Positions 1-10,799 of a DNA stretch of 44,944 nt are shown here, piece after piece. Source of the DNA: Pseudomonadota bacterium. Its GTDB lineage: Bacteria > Pseudomonadota > Gammaproteobacteria > Burkholderiales > Burkholderiaceae_C. Within the stretch, counting starts at the first letter, position 1, and every line of letters starts with the position of its first letter. A program made the translations under genes and the position numbers. The DNA lies in the NCBI GenBank assembly GCA_019351955.1, contig JABBOE010000013.1:1-44944 (forward strand), written 5' to 3'. Below the pieces are notes generated by a model. That model had not been told where the DNA came from. It was given only the letters and a program-made list of their open reading frames with translations, and made no database searches.

Positions 1-1999
1 GGCCAGGAACGAATAGCCACATGAATACGACCACACCGGCCACCATGGCCAACGCGTAGTAGTAAAGGAAGCCTGTTTGCAGCTGCCGAATCAGACCGGC
101 GGCGACATCGATCATGCGCGCGGTACCGTTGACCACGAGACCGTCGATAAAGCCTGCGTCGGCGCCCTTCCACAGCCCCTTGCCGACCAACCGGGTCCCT
201 GCCGCAATGACGTGCTCATTGAACCAGTCCATGTAATACTTGTGATCAAGCAAAATGTAGATCGGTTTAAACATGCGCTGCACCGCGGCCGGGAAGGCAA
301 GATTCACCATGTATGCGTACCACGCAACGGCCACACCTGCGATTGCCAACCAAAGCGGCAACGTGGTCACCGCGTGCAGCGCCATCTGTAGGGGACCGTG
401 GAAATGCTCGCGCAAATCGGTCATGGCCGGATGCGCTGCCGCGTTCACCACAATGGCTCCATTGAAAAACCCGCCATACAGCAGAGGCTGAATCGTCACG
501 TAGCCGATTACGGCAGAAGGGATCGCCAAAAGGATGAGCGGAAGCGTAATGACCCATGGAGACTCACGCGGCTCCAGGGCGCCGTGGTGGTGGGCATGAT
601 CGTGCCCGCCGTGCTCGTCATGCGCAGGTAGGTGGCGGAAGCGCTCTTCACCATGGAAGACCAGGAAATACAGCCGGAATGAGTAAAGCGCGGTGACAAA
701 CACGCTGGCCGTCACGGAAAACGTGGCGAAGCCGGATCCATACAGATGGCTGGCTGCCACCGCATCGATGATGCTGTCCTTCGAATAGAAACCGGCGAAA
801 AATGGTGTTCCGATCAGCGCCAACGACCCAATGAGGAACGTGATCCAGGTAATGGGCATGTACTTACGCAGGCCGCCCATGTGGCGGATATCCTGATCGT
901 GATGCATGCCGATGATGACGGAGCCCGCAGCCAGAAACAGCAGCGCCTTGAAGAAGGCGTGGGTCATGAGGTGGAAGATGGCCACCGAGTAGGCTGAGGC
1001 GCCCAAGGCCACAGTCATGTAACCCAGCTGTGAAAGCGTTGAGTACGCGATCACCCGTTTGATGTCGTTCTGGATGACCCCCAGGAAACCCATGAACAGC
1101 GCCGTGATTGCGCCAATCACCAAGATGAAGGACAGCGCCGTATCGGACAACTCAAACAGCGGCGACATACGCGCAACCATAAAGATGCCCGCAGTCACCA
1201 TCGTGGCGGCATGAATCAGCGCGGATATGGGGGTGGGACCCTCCATTGAGTCGGGGAGCCACACGTGTAATGGGAATTGCGCACTTTTCCCCATTGCGCC
1301 CACGAACAGGCTAATGCACATCACGGTCATGAGCATCCAGTCCGTGCCCGGGAAATGAAGTTTGGCAAGCTCTGGTGCCTTGGCGAAGATGTCGCTGTAG
1401 TTCAGGCTGCCGGAGTAGGCCAGCGCCAGCCCGATGCCGAGTATGAATCCAAAGTCACCTACGCGGTTAACGATGAAGGCCTTCATGTTGGCGAACACCG
1501 CGGACGGCCGCGTGTACCAGAAGCCGATCAGCAGATAGGAGACGAGCCCCACGGCTTCCCAGCCGAAGAACAGTTGAAGCATGTTGTTGCTCATGACCAG
1601 CATCAGCATGCTGAAGGTGAACAGGCTGATGTAGGAGAAAAAGCGCTGATAACCGGGGTCGTCGGCCATGTAGCCGATGGTGTAGACATGCACGCACAGC
1701 GAGACAAAGGTCACGACCACCATCATCAACGCCGAGAGGCTGTCAATCAGGAATCCGACATCCATCTTGAGCGCGCCAACCTGCATCCATGTGTAGACCG
1801 TCCCGCTGTAGTGGGCACCGCCGACCACCTGTATCAGGACCCATGCCGAAAGGGCGAAAGAAATCGCCACGCTACCTGTGGTGACCGTGTGTGCACCAGC
1901 GCGGCCGATTGCCTTGCCGAATAGGCCGGCGATGATGGCACCCGCCAGCGGCGCCAGCGCGATGACGAGCAAAAGCGTGGGATTGAGCGTGCCTGCCAT
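1..1999 (-). CDS. nuoL: NADH-quinone oxidoreductase subunit L (partial, C-terminus off the left edge)
   Basis: This is the antiporter-like, proton-pumping membrane subunit at the distal end of complex I. The minus-strand frame is open from the ATG at 1999 to the window edge, about 666 codons, so only the last few residues are missing; the ORF track omits it because it has no stop inside the window. The translation is strongly hydrophobic and carries family signatures such as FFGWEAVGLVSYLLIGFW and FPLHVWLPDSMEGPTPISAL. A His-rich cytoplasmic stretch (EHGGHDHAHHHG) sits near residue 470. The ATG lies 3 nt after the nuoK stop, with AAGGGC just upstream, which fixes the start and indicates one operon. 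nuoM and nuoN are expected further left. Confidence 0.95.
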   Translation of the reverse strand, partial: MAGTLNPTLLLVIALAPLAGAIIAGLFGKAIGRAGAHTVTTGSVAISFALSAWVLIQVVGGAHYSGTVYTWMQVGALKMDVGFLIDSLSALMMVVVTFVSLCVHVYTIGYMADDPGYQRFFSYISLFTFSMLMLVMSNNMLQLFFGWEAVGLVSYLLIGFWYTRPSAVFANMKAFIVNRVGDFGFILGIGLALAYSGSLNYSDIFAKAPELAKLHFPGTDWMLMTVMCISLFVGAMGKSAQFPLHVWLPDSMEGPTPISALIHAATMVTAGIFMVARMSPLFELSDTALSFILVIGAITALFMGFLGVIQNDIKRVIAYSTLSQLGYMTVALGASAYSVAIFHLMTHAFFKALLFLAAGSVIIGMHHDQDIRHMGGLRKYMPITWITFLIGSLALIGTPFFAGFYSKDSIIDAVAASHLYGSGFATFSVTASVFVTALYSFRLYFLVFHGEERFRHLPAHDEHGGHDHAHHHGALEPRESPWVITLPLILLAIPSAVIGYVTIQPLLYGGFFNGAIVVNAAAHPAMTDLREHFHGPLQMALHAVTTLPLWLAIAGVAVAWYAYMVNLAFPAAVQRMFKPIYILLDHKYYMDWFNEHVIAAGTRLVGKGLWKGADAGFIDGLVVNGTARMIDVAAGLIRQLQTGFLYYYALAMVAGVVVFMWLFVPG

Positions 2000-2002
2000 G
2001 CC

Positions 2003-2317
2003 TTAGCCCTTGAGATGGTCGAGTTCATCCACGTTGATCGTGGACAGATTGCGAAATAACACCACCAGAATGGCCAAGCCAATGGCTGACTCGGCGGCTG
2101 CGACGGTGAGAATGAAGAACACGAACACCTGACCGGCCATGTCCTGCAGGTAGTGCGAAAAAGCGATGAAATTGAGGTTCACCGCCAAAAGCATCAGCTC
2201 GATGGCCATCAAGAGGACAATGAGGTTGCGCCGGTTGAGAAAGATACCGACCACCGAGATGGCAAAGAGGATGGCGCCGAGCACCAGGTAATGCGCGAGA
2301 CTAAGTGATCCCAACAT
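2003..2317 (-). CDS. nuoK: NADH-quinone oxidoreductase subunit K
   Basis: This small membrane subunit of complex I (104 aa; family about 100 aa) has three transmembrane helices. The second helix region carries the conserved glutamates needed for proton transfer, visible in [16 protein letters not shown], and [13 protein letters not shown] is also typical. The ATG at 2317 follows the nuoJ stop by 3 nt, and an AAGGAG ribosome-binding site overlaps the nuoJ stop, so the two are translationally coupled. The product is homologous to MrpC-type antiporter subunits. Confidence 0.96.
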   Translation of the reverse strand: MLGSLSLAHYLVLGAILFAISVVGIFLNRRNLIVLLMAIELMLLAVNLNFIAFSHYLQDMAGQVFVFFILTVAAAESAIGLAILVVLFRNLSTINVDELDHLKG

Positions 2318-2320
2318 GGC

Positions 2321-2956
2321 TTACTCCTTGCCCTCGGGCTTCATCTGGACCAAACGCACGCGGTCTTGTCGCCGCACTTTGAGCTGCTCGGAGACTTGGA
2401 TGCTCTTCGTATCCTTGCGACGGCGCAGGGTCAGGGAAATGGCGGCGATGATCGCCACCAAGAGAATGACAGCTGCAACCTCGAGCGGGTACAGGTAATG
2501 CGTGTATACAACCAGCCCGAGCGCGTTCGTGTTGGGCATCTGTGCAAGGGCGCGCGCCGCTGCTGAAGCGGGCTGTCCGCCGATTTGCGCCGCCGCAGTC
2601 TGTCCCCCGATCTGAAACGCTTGCATCAGCACTGCAGCCATTTCCAGCACGATGAAAACGCCGACCAAGGCGGCAACCGGGAAGAATCGCCAAAAGCCCT
2701 GTCGCAATCGGTCGAGGTTGATATCGAGCATCATGATCACGAACAAAAACAGCACCATGACGGCGCCCACGTAAACCAGGACGAGCACGATGGCCAGGAA
2801 TTCCGCTCGCAGCAGTATCCAGATGGTGGACGCCTGGAAGAATGCCAAGACCAGATATAGCGCCGCGTGAACCGGGTTGCGCGAAGTAATGACGCGGAAC
2901 GCGGCAAAAAGAAGAACTGCGGCGAAGATGTAAAACAACGCGGTTTGGATGGTCAT
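2321..2956 (-). CDS. nuoJ: NADH-quinone oxidoreductase subunit J
   Basis: This membrane subunit J of complex I (211 aa) has five predicted helices. The N-terminal core contains NPVHAALYLVLAFF and the conserved VLVYVGAVMVLFLFVIMML segment that includes the pi-bulge helix. An Ala-rich loop follows, then a last helix at about residues 155-175 and a basic C-terminal tail. It lies between nuoI and nuoK. The gap of about 105 bp to nuoI is the largest inside this nuo stretch, and I see no gene in it. Confidence 0.95.
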   Translation of the reverse strand: MTIQTALFYIFAAVLLFAAFRVITSRNPVHAALYLVLAFFQASTIWILLRAEFLAIVLVLVYVGAVMVLFLFVIMMLDINLDRLRQGFWRFFPVAALVGVFIVLEMAAVLMQAFQIGGQTAAAQIGGQPASAAARALAQMPNTNALGLVVYTHYLYPLEVAAVILLVAIIAAISLTLRRRKDTKSIQVSEQLKVRRQDRVRLVQMKPEGKE

Positions 2957-3061
2957 AGCGAATTGAGAGTTCGACGCCGCACGCTGCCCGCATGCGAGGC
3001 AAGAGCGCGGTCAGGAGCCTGGCGCGTGAAGAGGCGGCATCCCGGACGGCCCCGAGAGCCT

Positions 3062-3550
3062 TCAGCGATATTGGGCGTCGGCCTCCTTGTTGGGCGCGAT
3101 TTCGTGTTCGTAACGGTCACCAACAGCCAGAAGCATTTCCTTCGTGAAGTACAGGTCGCCGCGCTGTTCGCCGTGATATTCAAAGATGTGGGTCTCCACA
3201 ATCGAATCCACGGGGCAACTCTCCTCGCAGAAGCCACAGAAAATGCACTTGGTCAGGTCAATGTCATATCGAGTGGTGCGGCGCGTGCCGTCAGCGCGCT
3301 GGTCACTTTCGATCGTGATCGCCAGCGCCGGGCACACGGCCTCGCACAGCTTGCAGGCGATGCAACGTTCTTCCCCATTCGGGTAGCGGCGCAGCGCGTG
3401 CAGGCCGCGAAACCGGGGTGACATCGGCGTCTTCTCTTCGGGGTATTGCACCGTGATTTTGCGTCGGAAGGCGTGCTTGCCGGTGAGGGCAAGCCCCTTG
3501 AAGAGTTCGACCAGGAAAAAGCTGTTGAAGGTGTCGCGCACGGCGGCCAT
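3062..3550 (-). CDS. nuoI: NADH-quinone oxidoreductase subunit I (two [4Fe-4S] clusters)
   Basis: This 162-aa subunit of the peripheral arm carries iron-sulfur clusters N6a and N6b, which pass electrons from NuoG towards NuoB. Two ferredoxin motifs are complete: [12 protein letters not shown] near residue 63 and [12 protein letters not shown] near residue 103, giving eight cysteines for two [4Fe-4S] clusters. An amphipathic N-terminus ([18 protein letters not shown]) anchors it to the membrane arm. Start ATG 3550 lies 13 nt after the nuoH stop. Length and motifs match the family. Confidence 0.97.
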   Translation of the reverse strand: MAAVRDTFNSFFLVELFKGLALTGKHAFRRKITVQYPEEKTPMSPRFRGLHALRRYPNGEERCIACKLCEAVCPALAITIESDQRADGTRRTTRYDIDLTKCIFCGFCEESCPVDSIVETHIFEYHGEQRGDLYFTKEMLLAVGDRYEHEIAPNKEADAQYR

Positions 3551-3563
3551 GTTCGTACTCCGT

Positions 3564-4625
3564 TCAGTGCCAAATCGACCAAGGGGTTTGCATCCACGCG
3601 CCGATCAGCACCAGCCACACCAAGGTGACGGGGATGAAGATTTTCCAGCCCAGACGCATGATCTGGTCGTAGCGGTAACGCGGAAATGTCGCACGCACCC
3701 ACAGAAAGATGGACACTACGAGAAAGGCCTTGATGCCGAGCCAGATCCATCCTGGGACGAAACCCAGGAACGAGAGTGGCGCGTCCCACCCACCAAGAAA
3801 CATGATCGTGGCGATGAACGAAACAAGGATCATGTTCGCGTATTCCGCCAGGAAGAACAGCGCGAACGACATGCCGGAATATTCGACCATGTGCCCGGCC
3901 ACGATTTCCGACTCACCCTCGACCACATCAAATGGGTGGCGATTGGTCTCTGCAATCCCAGAAATGAGGTAAACAACAAAGATCGGCAACAGCGGCAGCC
4001 AGTTCCACGAAAGAAAATTCAGTCCCATGAGGGCGAAACGGCCCTGTTCCTGCCCAGCCACGATCTGCGTGAGATTGAGGCTGCCAGACACCATCAACAC
4101 GACAACGAGGCAAAAGCCCATGGCGATCTCGTAGCTGACCATCTGAGCCGACGCACGCATGGCGCCCAGGAAGGCATACTTTGAATTGGACGCCCACCCC
4201 GCGATAATGACGCCGTAAACCTCCAGCGAGGTCACGGCCATGAGCAACAAGAGCCCGGCGTTTACGTTAGCGAGCGCTACATCCGGCCCGAAAGGCATGA
4301 CGGACCATGCAGCCAGAGCTGGCATGATCGTCATGATGGGTCCCAGAATGAACAAAAACTGGCTGGCCTGTGTGGGTACGATGATTTCCTTGAAGATGAA
4401 CTTCAGTCCGTCGGCTATCGGCTGCAAAAGTCCGTAGGGTCCGACGCGGTTAGGGCCGATTCGAACCTGAATCCACCCGATGAGCTTGCGCTCCCACAGC
4501 GTGAGGTAGGCGACCGCAATGAACAGCGGCAGCACGATAGCAACGATCTTGATGATGGTCCAAATCACGGGCCACGCGACTGGGCCGAGCAGGTTCAATC
4601 CACCGGAGTTGAAGGCTTCAAGCAT
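3564..4625 (-). CDS. nuoH: NADH-quinone oxidoreductase subunit H
   Basis: This is the membrane subunit (353 aa) that joins the peripheral arm to the membrane arm and forms part of the quinone-binding chamber. It has about eight transmembrane helices. Family signatures include [20 protein letters not shown] and the acidic cytoplasmic loop [19 protein letters not shown], which faces the quinone site. ATG 4625 lies 3 nt after the nuoG stop, so the pair is tightly coupled. The product is homologous to formate hydrogenlyase and Ech-type membrane subunits, but the nuo context leaves no doubt. Confidence 0.97.
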   Translation of the reverse strand: MLEAFNSGGLNLLGPVAWPVIWTIIKIVAIVLPLFIAVAYLTLWERKLIGWIQVRIGPNRVGPYGLLQPIADGLKFIFKEIIVPTQASQFLFILGPIMTIMPALAAWSVMPFGPDVALANVNAGLLLLMAVTSLEVYGVIIAGWASNSKYAFLGAMRASAQMVSYEIAMGFCLVVVLMVSGSLNLTQIVAGQEQGRFALMGLNFLSWNWLPLLPIFVVYLISGIAETNRHPFDVVEGESEIVAGHMVEYSGMSFALFFLAEYANMILVSFIATIMFLGGWDAPLSFLGFVPGWIWLGIKAFLVVSIFLWVRATFPRYRYDQIMRLGWKIFIPVTLVWLVLIGAWMQTPWSIWH

Positions 4626-4628
4626 GGG

Positions 4629-6983
4629 TCAGGCCTTGTGCACAGAAACTGCGCCGAACATGGGGCCGAGGCCAACGGTGGCGGGGTGCGCCGCGGCAAT
4701 ACGCACCACGCCCGTCGCCAAGCCATTGTCCAACCTCACCGATAACTCGGTGGTGACAGCCCCCTGCTGCACCTTCACACGGTCCCCGGACTGCAGCCCG
4801 AGCCGCTGCCATGCATCGGGTGCGAGTGCGATCTGCCCTGCGAAGCGAGCATCGCGGGTTTGCTGCAGCGAAGCCGCGCGCCTTACGATTGCATCGCTGG
4901 AATAGATCGGTACTTCAGCAAGGCGCTCAAAATCGCTCGAACCTCGCGCCTCGACCTGCAAGGCAAGGGTGGCGGGCAATTCCGTTGCGGCGTGCGACTG
5001 AAGGCGCTCCGCAATGTGCACGCCATGCAAAGCGGCATCGCGCACGGCCTCCACGGTATCGTACTCAAAACCCGGCAAGCCGAGCTGATCGGCCAAGACA
5101 CGCAGCACCTTCCACGCGGGCCGCGACTGTCCAACCGGTCCAACGACCGGGCTGTACGTCTGCAAACTCCCTTCACAGTTGACGATCGCGCCCGCGGTTT
5201 CGCTGAAGGGCGCAATCGGCAACAGAATCTGGGCGTAATCGGCGACCGTGCCACGGTAGGCGGATAGCGCCACAACAAAACCGCACGCGCGCATTGCCGC
5301 TGCTGCGGCAGCGCCGTCTTGCATGTCGAACTCGGGCTCGACGCCCAAAAGAAGCATGGCTGCCGGGGGCTGTTGCACCATTTGTGCCACATTCAGGCCG
5401 CCGGCCCCAGGTTTGGCGCCGACTAAATATGCCCCAACGGTGTTCGCCGCCTCCACTGTGTAGCCGAAGCTTGCACCGGTGCGCTCAGCGATCCAGCGCC
5501 CCAGGATGTCCAAATCACGTGCATGCGGATGCTGAGCCGCCGCGTTCCCGAGCAGAACCGCCTTGCGTTCGCCAGACAGAAGACTCTGCGCGATGCGTTG
5601 CGCATCCTCGGATGGCTGCATTCCCGCAAGAACTTGCGGACGAGCAACGCCGGCCTGGTCCGCCACGCACGCAGCCACCTCAGCAAGCCGGTTGACCCAT
5701 GCACTCGGCGGCGCGATGAGTCGGGCATGCAGCGGCATGAGGAGATCGTCGTCAGCGGCGTGCACCACGCTGATCTTGCCGCCGGATTTGCTTGCGCGCC
5801 GCAGCTTGGCGGCCAGCAGGGGATGGTCCTTGCGCAGCAACGATCCAACGATCAACGCCGACTGAAGATGGCGCACATCGGCGACAGGTAGGCCCAAAGA
5901 GGGAATGCGGTGGTCACTGTCTCCATCCTGCGAGAAGTCGGACTGACGCAGACGGAAGTCGACGCTTTCGCTACCAAGCGCGCGCACCAACTTGCTAACC
6001 AAAAAAAGCTCCTCGACCGTGCTGGCAGGGGACGCCAGCGCGCCCAGCTGCCCGGGCCCGCCGGCCTCAATGATGCGCTTGAGACCATTGGCCACAAAGG
6101 ATAGGGCGGTGGGCCAATCCACGTCCCGCCACTGTTCGCCGTCGCGGATCATCGGCTGGGTGAGTCGCTCGGAGCTGTTCAAACCTTCATAGCTGAACCG
6201 GTCGCGATCCGAAATCCAGCACTCGTTGATGTTCTCGTTTTCCTGCGGCACCACGCGCATCACGCGGTTGTTCTTCACCTGCATGACGAGATTCGTGCCA
6301 AGACTATCGTGGGGACTGACCGACGCACGCCGGGTGAGTTCCCACGTCCGCGCCGCAAATCGAAAGGGCTTGCTGGTCAGTGCGCCCACAGGACAAATGT
6401 CGATCATGTTGCCCGAAAGCTCCGAGTCGATGGAGCCTTCAAGGAATGTGGTGATCTCAGAATGCTCACCGCGCATGGCCATACCCAGTTCCATCACGCC
6501 GGCCACTTCCTGACCAAAGCGCACGCATCGGGTGCAATGAATGCAGCGGGTCATTTCCTCCATGGCGATAAGCGGGCCAGCGTTCTTGTGGAACACCACG
6601 CGCTTGTCCTCGTGGTAGCGAGACGTCGATGCCCCGTAGCCCACGGCCAAGTCCTGTAATTGGCATTCACCACCCTGGTCACAAATGGGGCAATCCAAGG
6701 GATGGTTAATCAGCAGCAACTCCATCACACCCTTCTGCGCCTGCAGAGCCTTGTCGGAATGGGTGCGAACGATCATGCCCTGAGCGACCGGCGTGGCGCA
6801 AGCGGGGAGTGGCTTGGGCGCCTTCTCGATATCGACCAAGCACATACGGCAGTTGGCCGCGATGGACAGCTTGGGGTGATAGCAGAATTGGGGAACATAG
6901 ATGTCAAGCTTGTGCGCCGCCTCCATAACCATGGAGCCCTCGGGCACCTCGACCTTTCGACCATCGATTTCCAGTTCAACCAT
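4629..6983 (-). CDS. nuoG: NADH-quinone oxidoreductase subunit G
   Basis: This is the large peripheral-arm subunit (784 aa) with several iron-sulfur clusters and a C-terminal molybdopterin-oxidoreductase-like domain that has no known catalytic role in complex I. The N-terminal ferredoxin region shows PQFCYHPKLSIAANCRMC for the [2Fe-2S] cluster. The 4Fe-4S segments follow as CPICDQGGECQLQD and HCTRCVRFGQEVAG. The molybdopterin-like part begins near residue 220 and has an Ala-rich C-terminal half. ATG 6983 begins MVELEIDGRKVEVPEG, typical for the family. A 59-bp gap separates it from nuoF. Confidence 0.96.
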   Translation of the reverse strand: MVELEIDGRKVEVPEGSMVMEAAHKLDIYVPQFCYHPKLSIAANCRMCLVDIEKAPKPLPACATPVAQGMIVRTHSDKALQAQKGVMELLLINHPLDCPICDQGGECQLQDLAVGYGASTSRYHEDKRVVFHKNAGPLIAMEEMTRCIHCTRCVRFGQEVAGVMELGMAMRGEHSEITTFLEGSIDSELSGNMIDICPVGALTSKPFRFAARTWELTRRASVSPHDSLGTNLVMQVKNNRVMRVVPQENENINECWISDRDRFSYEGLNSSERLTQPMIRDGEQWRDVDWPTALSFVANGLKRIIEAGGPGQLGALASPASTVEELFLVSKLVRALGSESVDFRLRQSDFSQDGDSDHRIPSLGLPVADVRHLQSALIVGSLLRKDHPLLAAKLRRASKSGGKISVVHAADDDLLMPLHARLIAPPSAWVNRLAEVAACVADQAGVARPQVLAGMQPSEDAQRIAQSLLSGERKAVLLGNAAAQHPHARDLDILGRWIAERTGASFGYTVEAANTVGAYLVGAKPGAGGLNVAQMVQQPPAAMLLLGVEPEFDMQDGAAAAAAMRACGFVVALSAYRGTVADYAQILLPIAPFSETAGAIVNCEGSLQTYSPVVGPVGQSRPAWKVLRVLADQLGLPGFEYDTVEAVRDAALHGVHIAERLQSHAATELPATLALQVEARGSSDFERLAEVPIYSSDAIVRRAASLQQTRDARFAGQIALAPDAWQRLGLQSGDRVKVQQGAVTTELSVRLDNGLATGVVRIAAAHPATVGLGPMFGAVSVHKA

Positions 6984-7042
6984 GTCGTATCAACCTCGTG
7001 TGCATACGATGCGGCAGGGCAATCAGGATTTCCTTCCCGTTC

Positions 7043-8377
7043 TTAAACATGCTCGTGCACCATGCAGGTCTTGTGTTCAATGTGATGTTCGAACTCAGCT
7101 CGAAAATGCTTGATGAACGATTTCACGGGCATGGCCGCCGCATCCCCAAGGGCACAGATGGTGCGTCCGGCGATGTTGTCAGAAACCGAGTTCAACACAT
7201 CGAGATCTTCGGGCCGGCCCTGGCCATGTTCGATTCGGTGAACCATTCGATAAAGCCAGCCCGTGCCCTCGCGACAAGGCGTGCACTGACCGCAGGATTC
7301 ATGCTGGTAGAAGTACGACAGTCGCTCGAGCGACTTGACCATGCAGCGCGTATCGTTGAGCACGATGACCGCCCCCGAGCCCAGCATGGATCCGGCTTTT
7401 GCGATTGAGTCGTAGTCCATGGTGCAGTCCATCACGATGCTTGACGGAAGCACCGGTGCCGACGAGCCGCCAGGAATGACCGCCTTCAGTGCCCTGCCCT
7501 CGCGCATACCGCCAGCCAGAGCCAACAGCTTTGCAAATGGGATGCCCATGGGCACTTCGTAATTGCCGGGATTGGCCACATCTCCCGAAACTGAATAAAT
7601 CTTGGTACCACCGTTATTCGGCTTGCCTACATCGAGATATGCTTGGCCGCCATTGCGGATGATCCAAGGCACCGCCGCGAAGGTTTCGGTGTTGTTAATG
7701 GTTGTTGGCTTACCGTACAAACCAAAGCTGGCCGGAAATGGCGGCTTAAAGCGGGGCTGCCCCTTCTTGCCCTCAAGCGATTCGAGCAGCGCGGTTTCCT
7801 CGCCGCAGATGTAGGCCCCAAATCCATGCGCGGCGTGGAGCTCAAAGCTGAAATCCGTACCAAGAATTCTGTCGCCGAGATATCCAGCGGCACGTGCTTC
7901 TTCAAGCGCCTCCGCGAAGCGCTCGTAGTCCTCAAAAATTTCGCCGTGGATGTAGTTATAGCCGACGCTGATTCCCATCGCAAAGGCTGCAATGGCCATG
8001 CCTTCAATGACGATATGGGGGTTGAATCGCAGAATATCGCGATCCTTAAAGGTGCCAGGCTCGCCTTCATCCGAATTGCACACCAAGTACTTCTGGCCCG
8101 GGAACTGGCGGGGCATAAAGCTCCACTTCAGCCCTGTTGGAAAACCAGCGCCACCGCGACCCCGCAGGGCTGAGAGCTTCACCTCAGCGATCACCTGCTC
8201 AGGCGTCATGCCAGGGTCGCCGTCCGCGCCGAGGATTTTGCGCAAAGCCTTGTAGCCATCCCGCTCCTCATAGTCGCGCAGAGCCCAATTCTTGCCATTC
8301 AGTCCCCGCAAGATTTGTGGGTCGACATGGCGACCGTGAAAGCAGGTTTCAAGGCCGGTAGAGGTCCCAAATTTCAT
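7043..8377 (-). CDS. nuoF: NADH-quinone oxidoreductase subunit F (NADH- and FMN-binding)
   Basis: NuoF oxidises NADH through FMN and passes electrons to a [4Fe-4S] cluster. The glycine-rich nucleotide-binding segment is [17 protein letters not shown]. The cluster motif is [14 protein letters not shown], with the fourth cysteine in a later segment ([11 protein letters not shown]). The track ORF starts at 8407, but I place the start at ATG 8377 ([10 protein letters not shown]). This ATG overlaps the nuoE stop as ATGA and has AGGGGG upstream, so the two genes are translationally coupled. The resulting length is 444 aa, normal for the family. Confidence 0.96.
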   Translation of the reverse strand: MKFGTSTGLETCFHGRHVDPQILRGLNGKNWALRDYEERDGYKALRKILGADGDPGMTPEQVIAEVKLSALRGRGGAGFPTGLKWSFMPRQFPGQKYLVCNSDEGEPGTFKDRDILRFNPHIVIEGMAIAAFAMGISVGYNYIHGEIFEDYERFAEALEEARAAGYLGDRILGTDFSFELHAAHGFGAYICGEETALLESLEGKKGQPRFKPPFPASFGLYGKPTTINNTETFAAVPWIIRNGGQAYLDVGKPNNGGTKIYSVSGDVANPGNYEVPMGIPFAKLLALAGGMREGRALKAVIPGGSSAPVLPSSIVMDCTMDYDSIAKAGSMLGSGAVIVLNDTRCMVKSLERLSYFYQHESCGQCTPCREGTGWLYRMVHRIEHGQGRPEDLDVLNSVSDNIAGRTICALGDAAAMPVKSFIKHFRAEFEHHIEHKTCMVHEHV

Positions 8378-8874
8378 GCCACGCCCCCTTGCTTGGCCTC
8401 GTGGCACAGCGATTCAATTAAGCGGTCAATTTGCTCATTGCTGAGAAAACTGCACATCCGGCGATCGTTGACAAGGGCCACTGGAGCATCGCCGCAGGCG
8501 CCCAGACACTCGCTTTGCTGCAGCGTGAACATGCCGTCGTTGGTGGTCTCTCCAGGGGCGATCCCCAGCTTTGCACTGAGGTACTGCATGGCCCGCGCAC
8601 CGCCGCCCAGCTGGCACGGCAGATTGGTACAGACGTTGAGCTTGTAGCGCCCGACCGGCTTCGTGTTGAACATGTTGTAAAAGGTCGCCACCTCGTGCAC
8701 GGCAATTGGTGGCATCCCGATATACGCGGCAAGTTCGCTCTCGGTGTCCGGTGAAATCCATCCCCGTTCCTGCTGCAAGATGGAAAGTGCCGCAATGACC
8801 GCCGACTGCCTCTGGTCTGCGGGATACTTGGCCAGTTCGCGGTCGATGCTCTGGCGGGTGGATTCTGACAGCAT
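8374..8874 (-). CDS. nuoE: NADH-quinone oxidoreductase subunit E ([2Fe-2S])
   Basis: This 24-kDa-type thioredoxin-fold subunit (166 aa) binds the off-pathway [2Fe-2S] cluster N1a. Cluster ligands are visible in [11 protein letters not shown] near residue 88 and [10 protein letters not shown] near residue 132. The N-terminal helical part contains [15 protein letters not shown], typical of the family. It starts 5 nt after the nuoD stop, and its stop overlaps the nuoF ATG, placing it in the middle of the operon. Confidence 0.96.
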   Translation of the reverse strand: MLSESTRQSIDRELAKYPADQRQSAVIAALSILQQERGWISPDTESELAAYIGMPPIAVHEVATFYNMFNTKPVGRYKLNVCTNLPCQLGGGARAMQYLSAKLGIAPGETTNDGMFTLQQSECLGACGDAPVALVNDRRMCSFLSNEQIDRLIESLCHEAKQGGVA

Positions 8875-8879
8875 GAGGT

Positions 8880-10133
8880 TTACCGATCGATTTCGCCAAA
8901 CACGATATCCATCGTGCCAATGATGGCCACGGCATCCGCGATCATGTGGCCGCGCGACATTTCGTCCATGGCCGCTAGATGCGGGAAACCGGGAGCACGG
9001 ATCTTCAGACGGAAGGGCTTATTCGCGCCATCCGACACGATGTAGATGCCAAACTCACCCTTCGGATGTTCCACCGCAGCGTAGGCCTGCCCCTCTGGCA
9101 CATGGAATCCCTCGGAAAACAGCTTGAAGTGGTGAATGAGATCCTCCATGCTGGTTTTCATCTCAACGCGCGATGGCGGCGCCACCTTGCGGTTGTCGGT
9201 GATGACTGGGCCAGGGTTTGCACGCAACCAGCTGACACATTGCTGGATGATTCGGTTTGACTGCCGCATCTCTTCCATGCGCACGAGATAGCGGTCGTAG
9301 CAATCGCCGCCCTTGCCCACAGGAATATCGAAGTCGACACGATCGTAGACATCGTAGGGCTGGTGCTTACGCAGATCCCACAAAATGCCGGAGCCACGCA
9401 GCATGGGGCCGGTAAAACCCATCTGCAGAGCGCGCTCAGGGGACACCACGCCAATACCCACCGTGCGCTGCTTCCAGATGCGGTTGTCGGTCAGGAGCGT
9501 TTCGTATTCATCAACGTATTTGGGAAAACGCTGCGTGAAATCGTCGATGAAGTCGAGCAAGGAACCTTGCCGGTTTGCGTTCAGGGCCTTCACATCACGC
9601 GGGCCGTGCACACTTGATTCACGGTATTGCGGCATTTGCTCAGGCAAATCGCGGTACACGCCACCGGGTCTGAAATAGGCAGCGTGCATGCGCGCACCCG
9701 AGGCAGCCTCATACATGTCGAACAGATCCTCACGCTCGCGGAACGCGTACAGGAAGATCGTCATCGCGCCGCAGTCGAGGCCATGCGCGCCAAGCCAGAG
9801 CAAATGATTCAGCAGTCGCGTGATCTCAGCAAACATCACTCGGATGTATTGCGCACGAATCGGCACGTCCACGCCCAGCAACTTCTCGATAGCCAGCACA
9901 TACGCATGCTCATTACACATCATGGACACGTAATCGAGACGGTCCATATAAGGCAACGCCTGGATGTAGGTGCGGGTTTCGGCCAGCTTTTCAGTCGCCC
10001 GATGCAAAAGCCCAATGTGCGGGTCGGCACGCTGTATGACCTCGCCGTCGAGTTCCAAGACCAGCCGCAGCACACCATGCGCGGCCGGGTGCTGGGGTCC
10101 GAAGTTGAGGGTGTAATTCTTGATTTCAGCCAT
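8880..10133 (-). CDS. nuoD: NADH-quinone oxidoreductase subunit D (49-kDa type)
   Basis: This peripheral subunit (417 aa) forms the quinone-binding pocket with NuoB and derives from a hydrogenase large subunit. Recognisable segments are [23 protein letters not shown] at the N-terminus, whose His-containing loop lines the quinone site, and [15 protein letters not shown]. The C-terminus [16 protein letters not shown]...[14 protein letters not shown] is also typical. It lies 5 nt after nuoC. The separate nuoC and nuoD genes differ from the fused nuoCD of enterobacteria. Confidence 0.97.
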   Translation of the reverse strand: MAEIKNYTLNFGPQHPAAHGVLRLVLELDGEVIQRADPHIGLLHRATEKLAETRTYIQALPYMDRLDYVSMMCNEHAYVLAIEKLLGVDVPIRAQYIRVMFAEITRLLNHLLWLGAHGLDCGAMTIFLYAFREREDLFDMYEAASGARMHAAYFRPGGVYRDLPEQMPQYRESSVHGPRDVKALNANRQGSLLDFIDDFTQRFPKYVDEYETLLTDNRIWKQRTVGIGVVSPERALQMGFTGPMLRGSGILWDLRKHQPYDVYDRVDFDIPVGKGGDCYDRYLVRMEEMRQSNRIIQQCVSWLRANPGPVITDNRKVAPPSRVEMKTSMEDLIHHFKLFSEGFHVPEGQAYAAVEHPKGEFGIYIVSDGANKPFRLKIRAPGFPHLAAMDEMSRGHMIADAVAIIGTMDIVFGEIDR

Positions 10134-10138
10134 GGCAT

Positions 10139-10765
10139 TCAGGTCGTGGAGGCTGCCGGATTAGCGGAGCCCAATCCACCATAACCGGCCTCGCGCACGA
10201 TGCGCGGGACGATTTCACGCGGTTCAATGCTCACGGGCTGATAGATGACACGCCTCTGCTCAGGGTCGTACCGCATTTCCACGGTGCCGCTGATCGGGAA
10301 GTCCTTGCGGAACGGATGGCCGATAAAACCATAATCGGTCAGGATACGGCGTAGGTCGTTGTGCCCGTCAAAGATGACACCATACAGGTCAAAAGCCTCG
10401 CGCTCGTACCAGTTGGCGCCGCTCCAGATGTCGCAAACCGAAGGCACCACGGGAAGGCTGTCATCAGCGCACCACAAACGCACGCGCAGGCGTTTGTTGT
10501 GACCAATGGAAAGAAGGTGCAACACCACGCAGAAGCGCGGCCCTGACCAAGCGCTATTCGCGTAACCTTGGTAATCCACCGCGCAGAGATCAATGAGTTG
10601 CTTGAACAGCAAGGCCTCATGGTCGCGGAGAATGTTGCATGCTTCCAGATAGGTAGCGGAATGTAAATCGACTGTCATTTCGCCGTTCCCCACAGACAAG
10701 AGCGCAATGCGCGCGCCCAATTGCTGCTGGAGATCGAGCTGAAGCTGTTCGAGTTTGCTGGGCAT
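10139..10765 (-). CDS. nuoC: NADH-quinone oxidoreductase subunit C (30-kDa type)
   Basis: This peripheral structural subunit of complex I (208 aa) carries the family signature [39 protein letters not shown]. The track ORF uses a TTG at 10810 inside the end of nuoB. I prefer the ATG at 10765 ([12 protein letters not shown]), which leaves a 34-nt gap to the nuoB stop and a normal family length, although no strong ribosome-binding site precedes either start. It is unfused to nuoD. Confidence 0.93.
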   Translation of the reverse strand: MPSKLEQLQLDLQQQLGARIALLSVGNGEMTVDLHSATYLEACNILRDHEALLFKQLIDLCAVDYQGYANSAWSGPRFCVVLHLLSIGHNKRLRVRLWCADDSLPVVPSVCDIWSGANWYEREAFDLYGVIFDGHNDLRRILTDYGFIGHPFRKDFPISGTVEMRYDPEQRRVIYQPVSIEPREIVPRIVREAGYGGLGSANPAASTT

Positions 10766-10799
10766 CGGGCAGTGGCGGTCGTGATGCAAAAGACTGCGC

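Noticed and set aside
1277-1924. 215-aa plus-strand ORF, His/Gln/Glu-rich
   Set aside because: It is the antisense shadow of nuoL, whose frame is open across the whole region and has clear family motifs.
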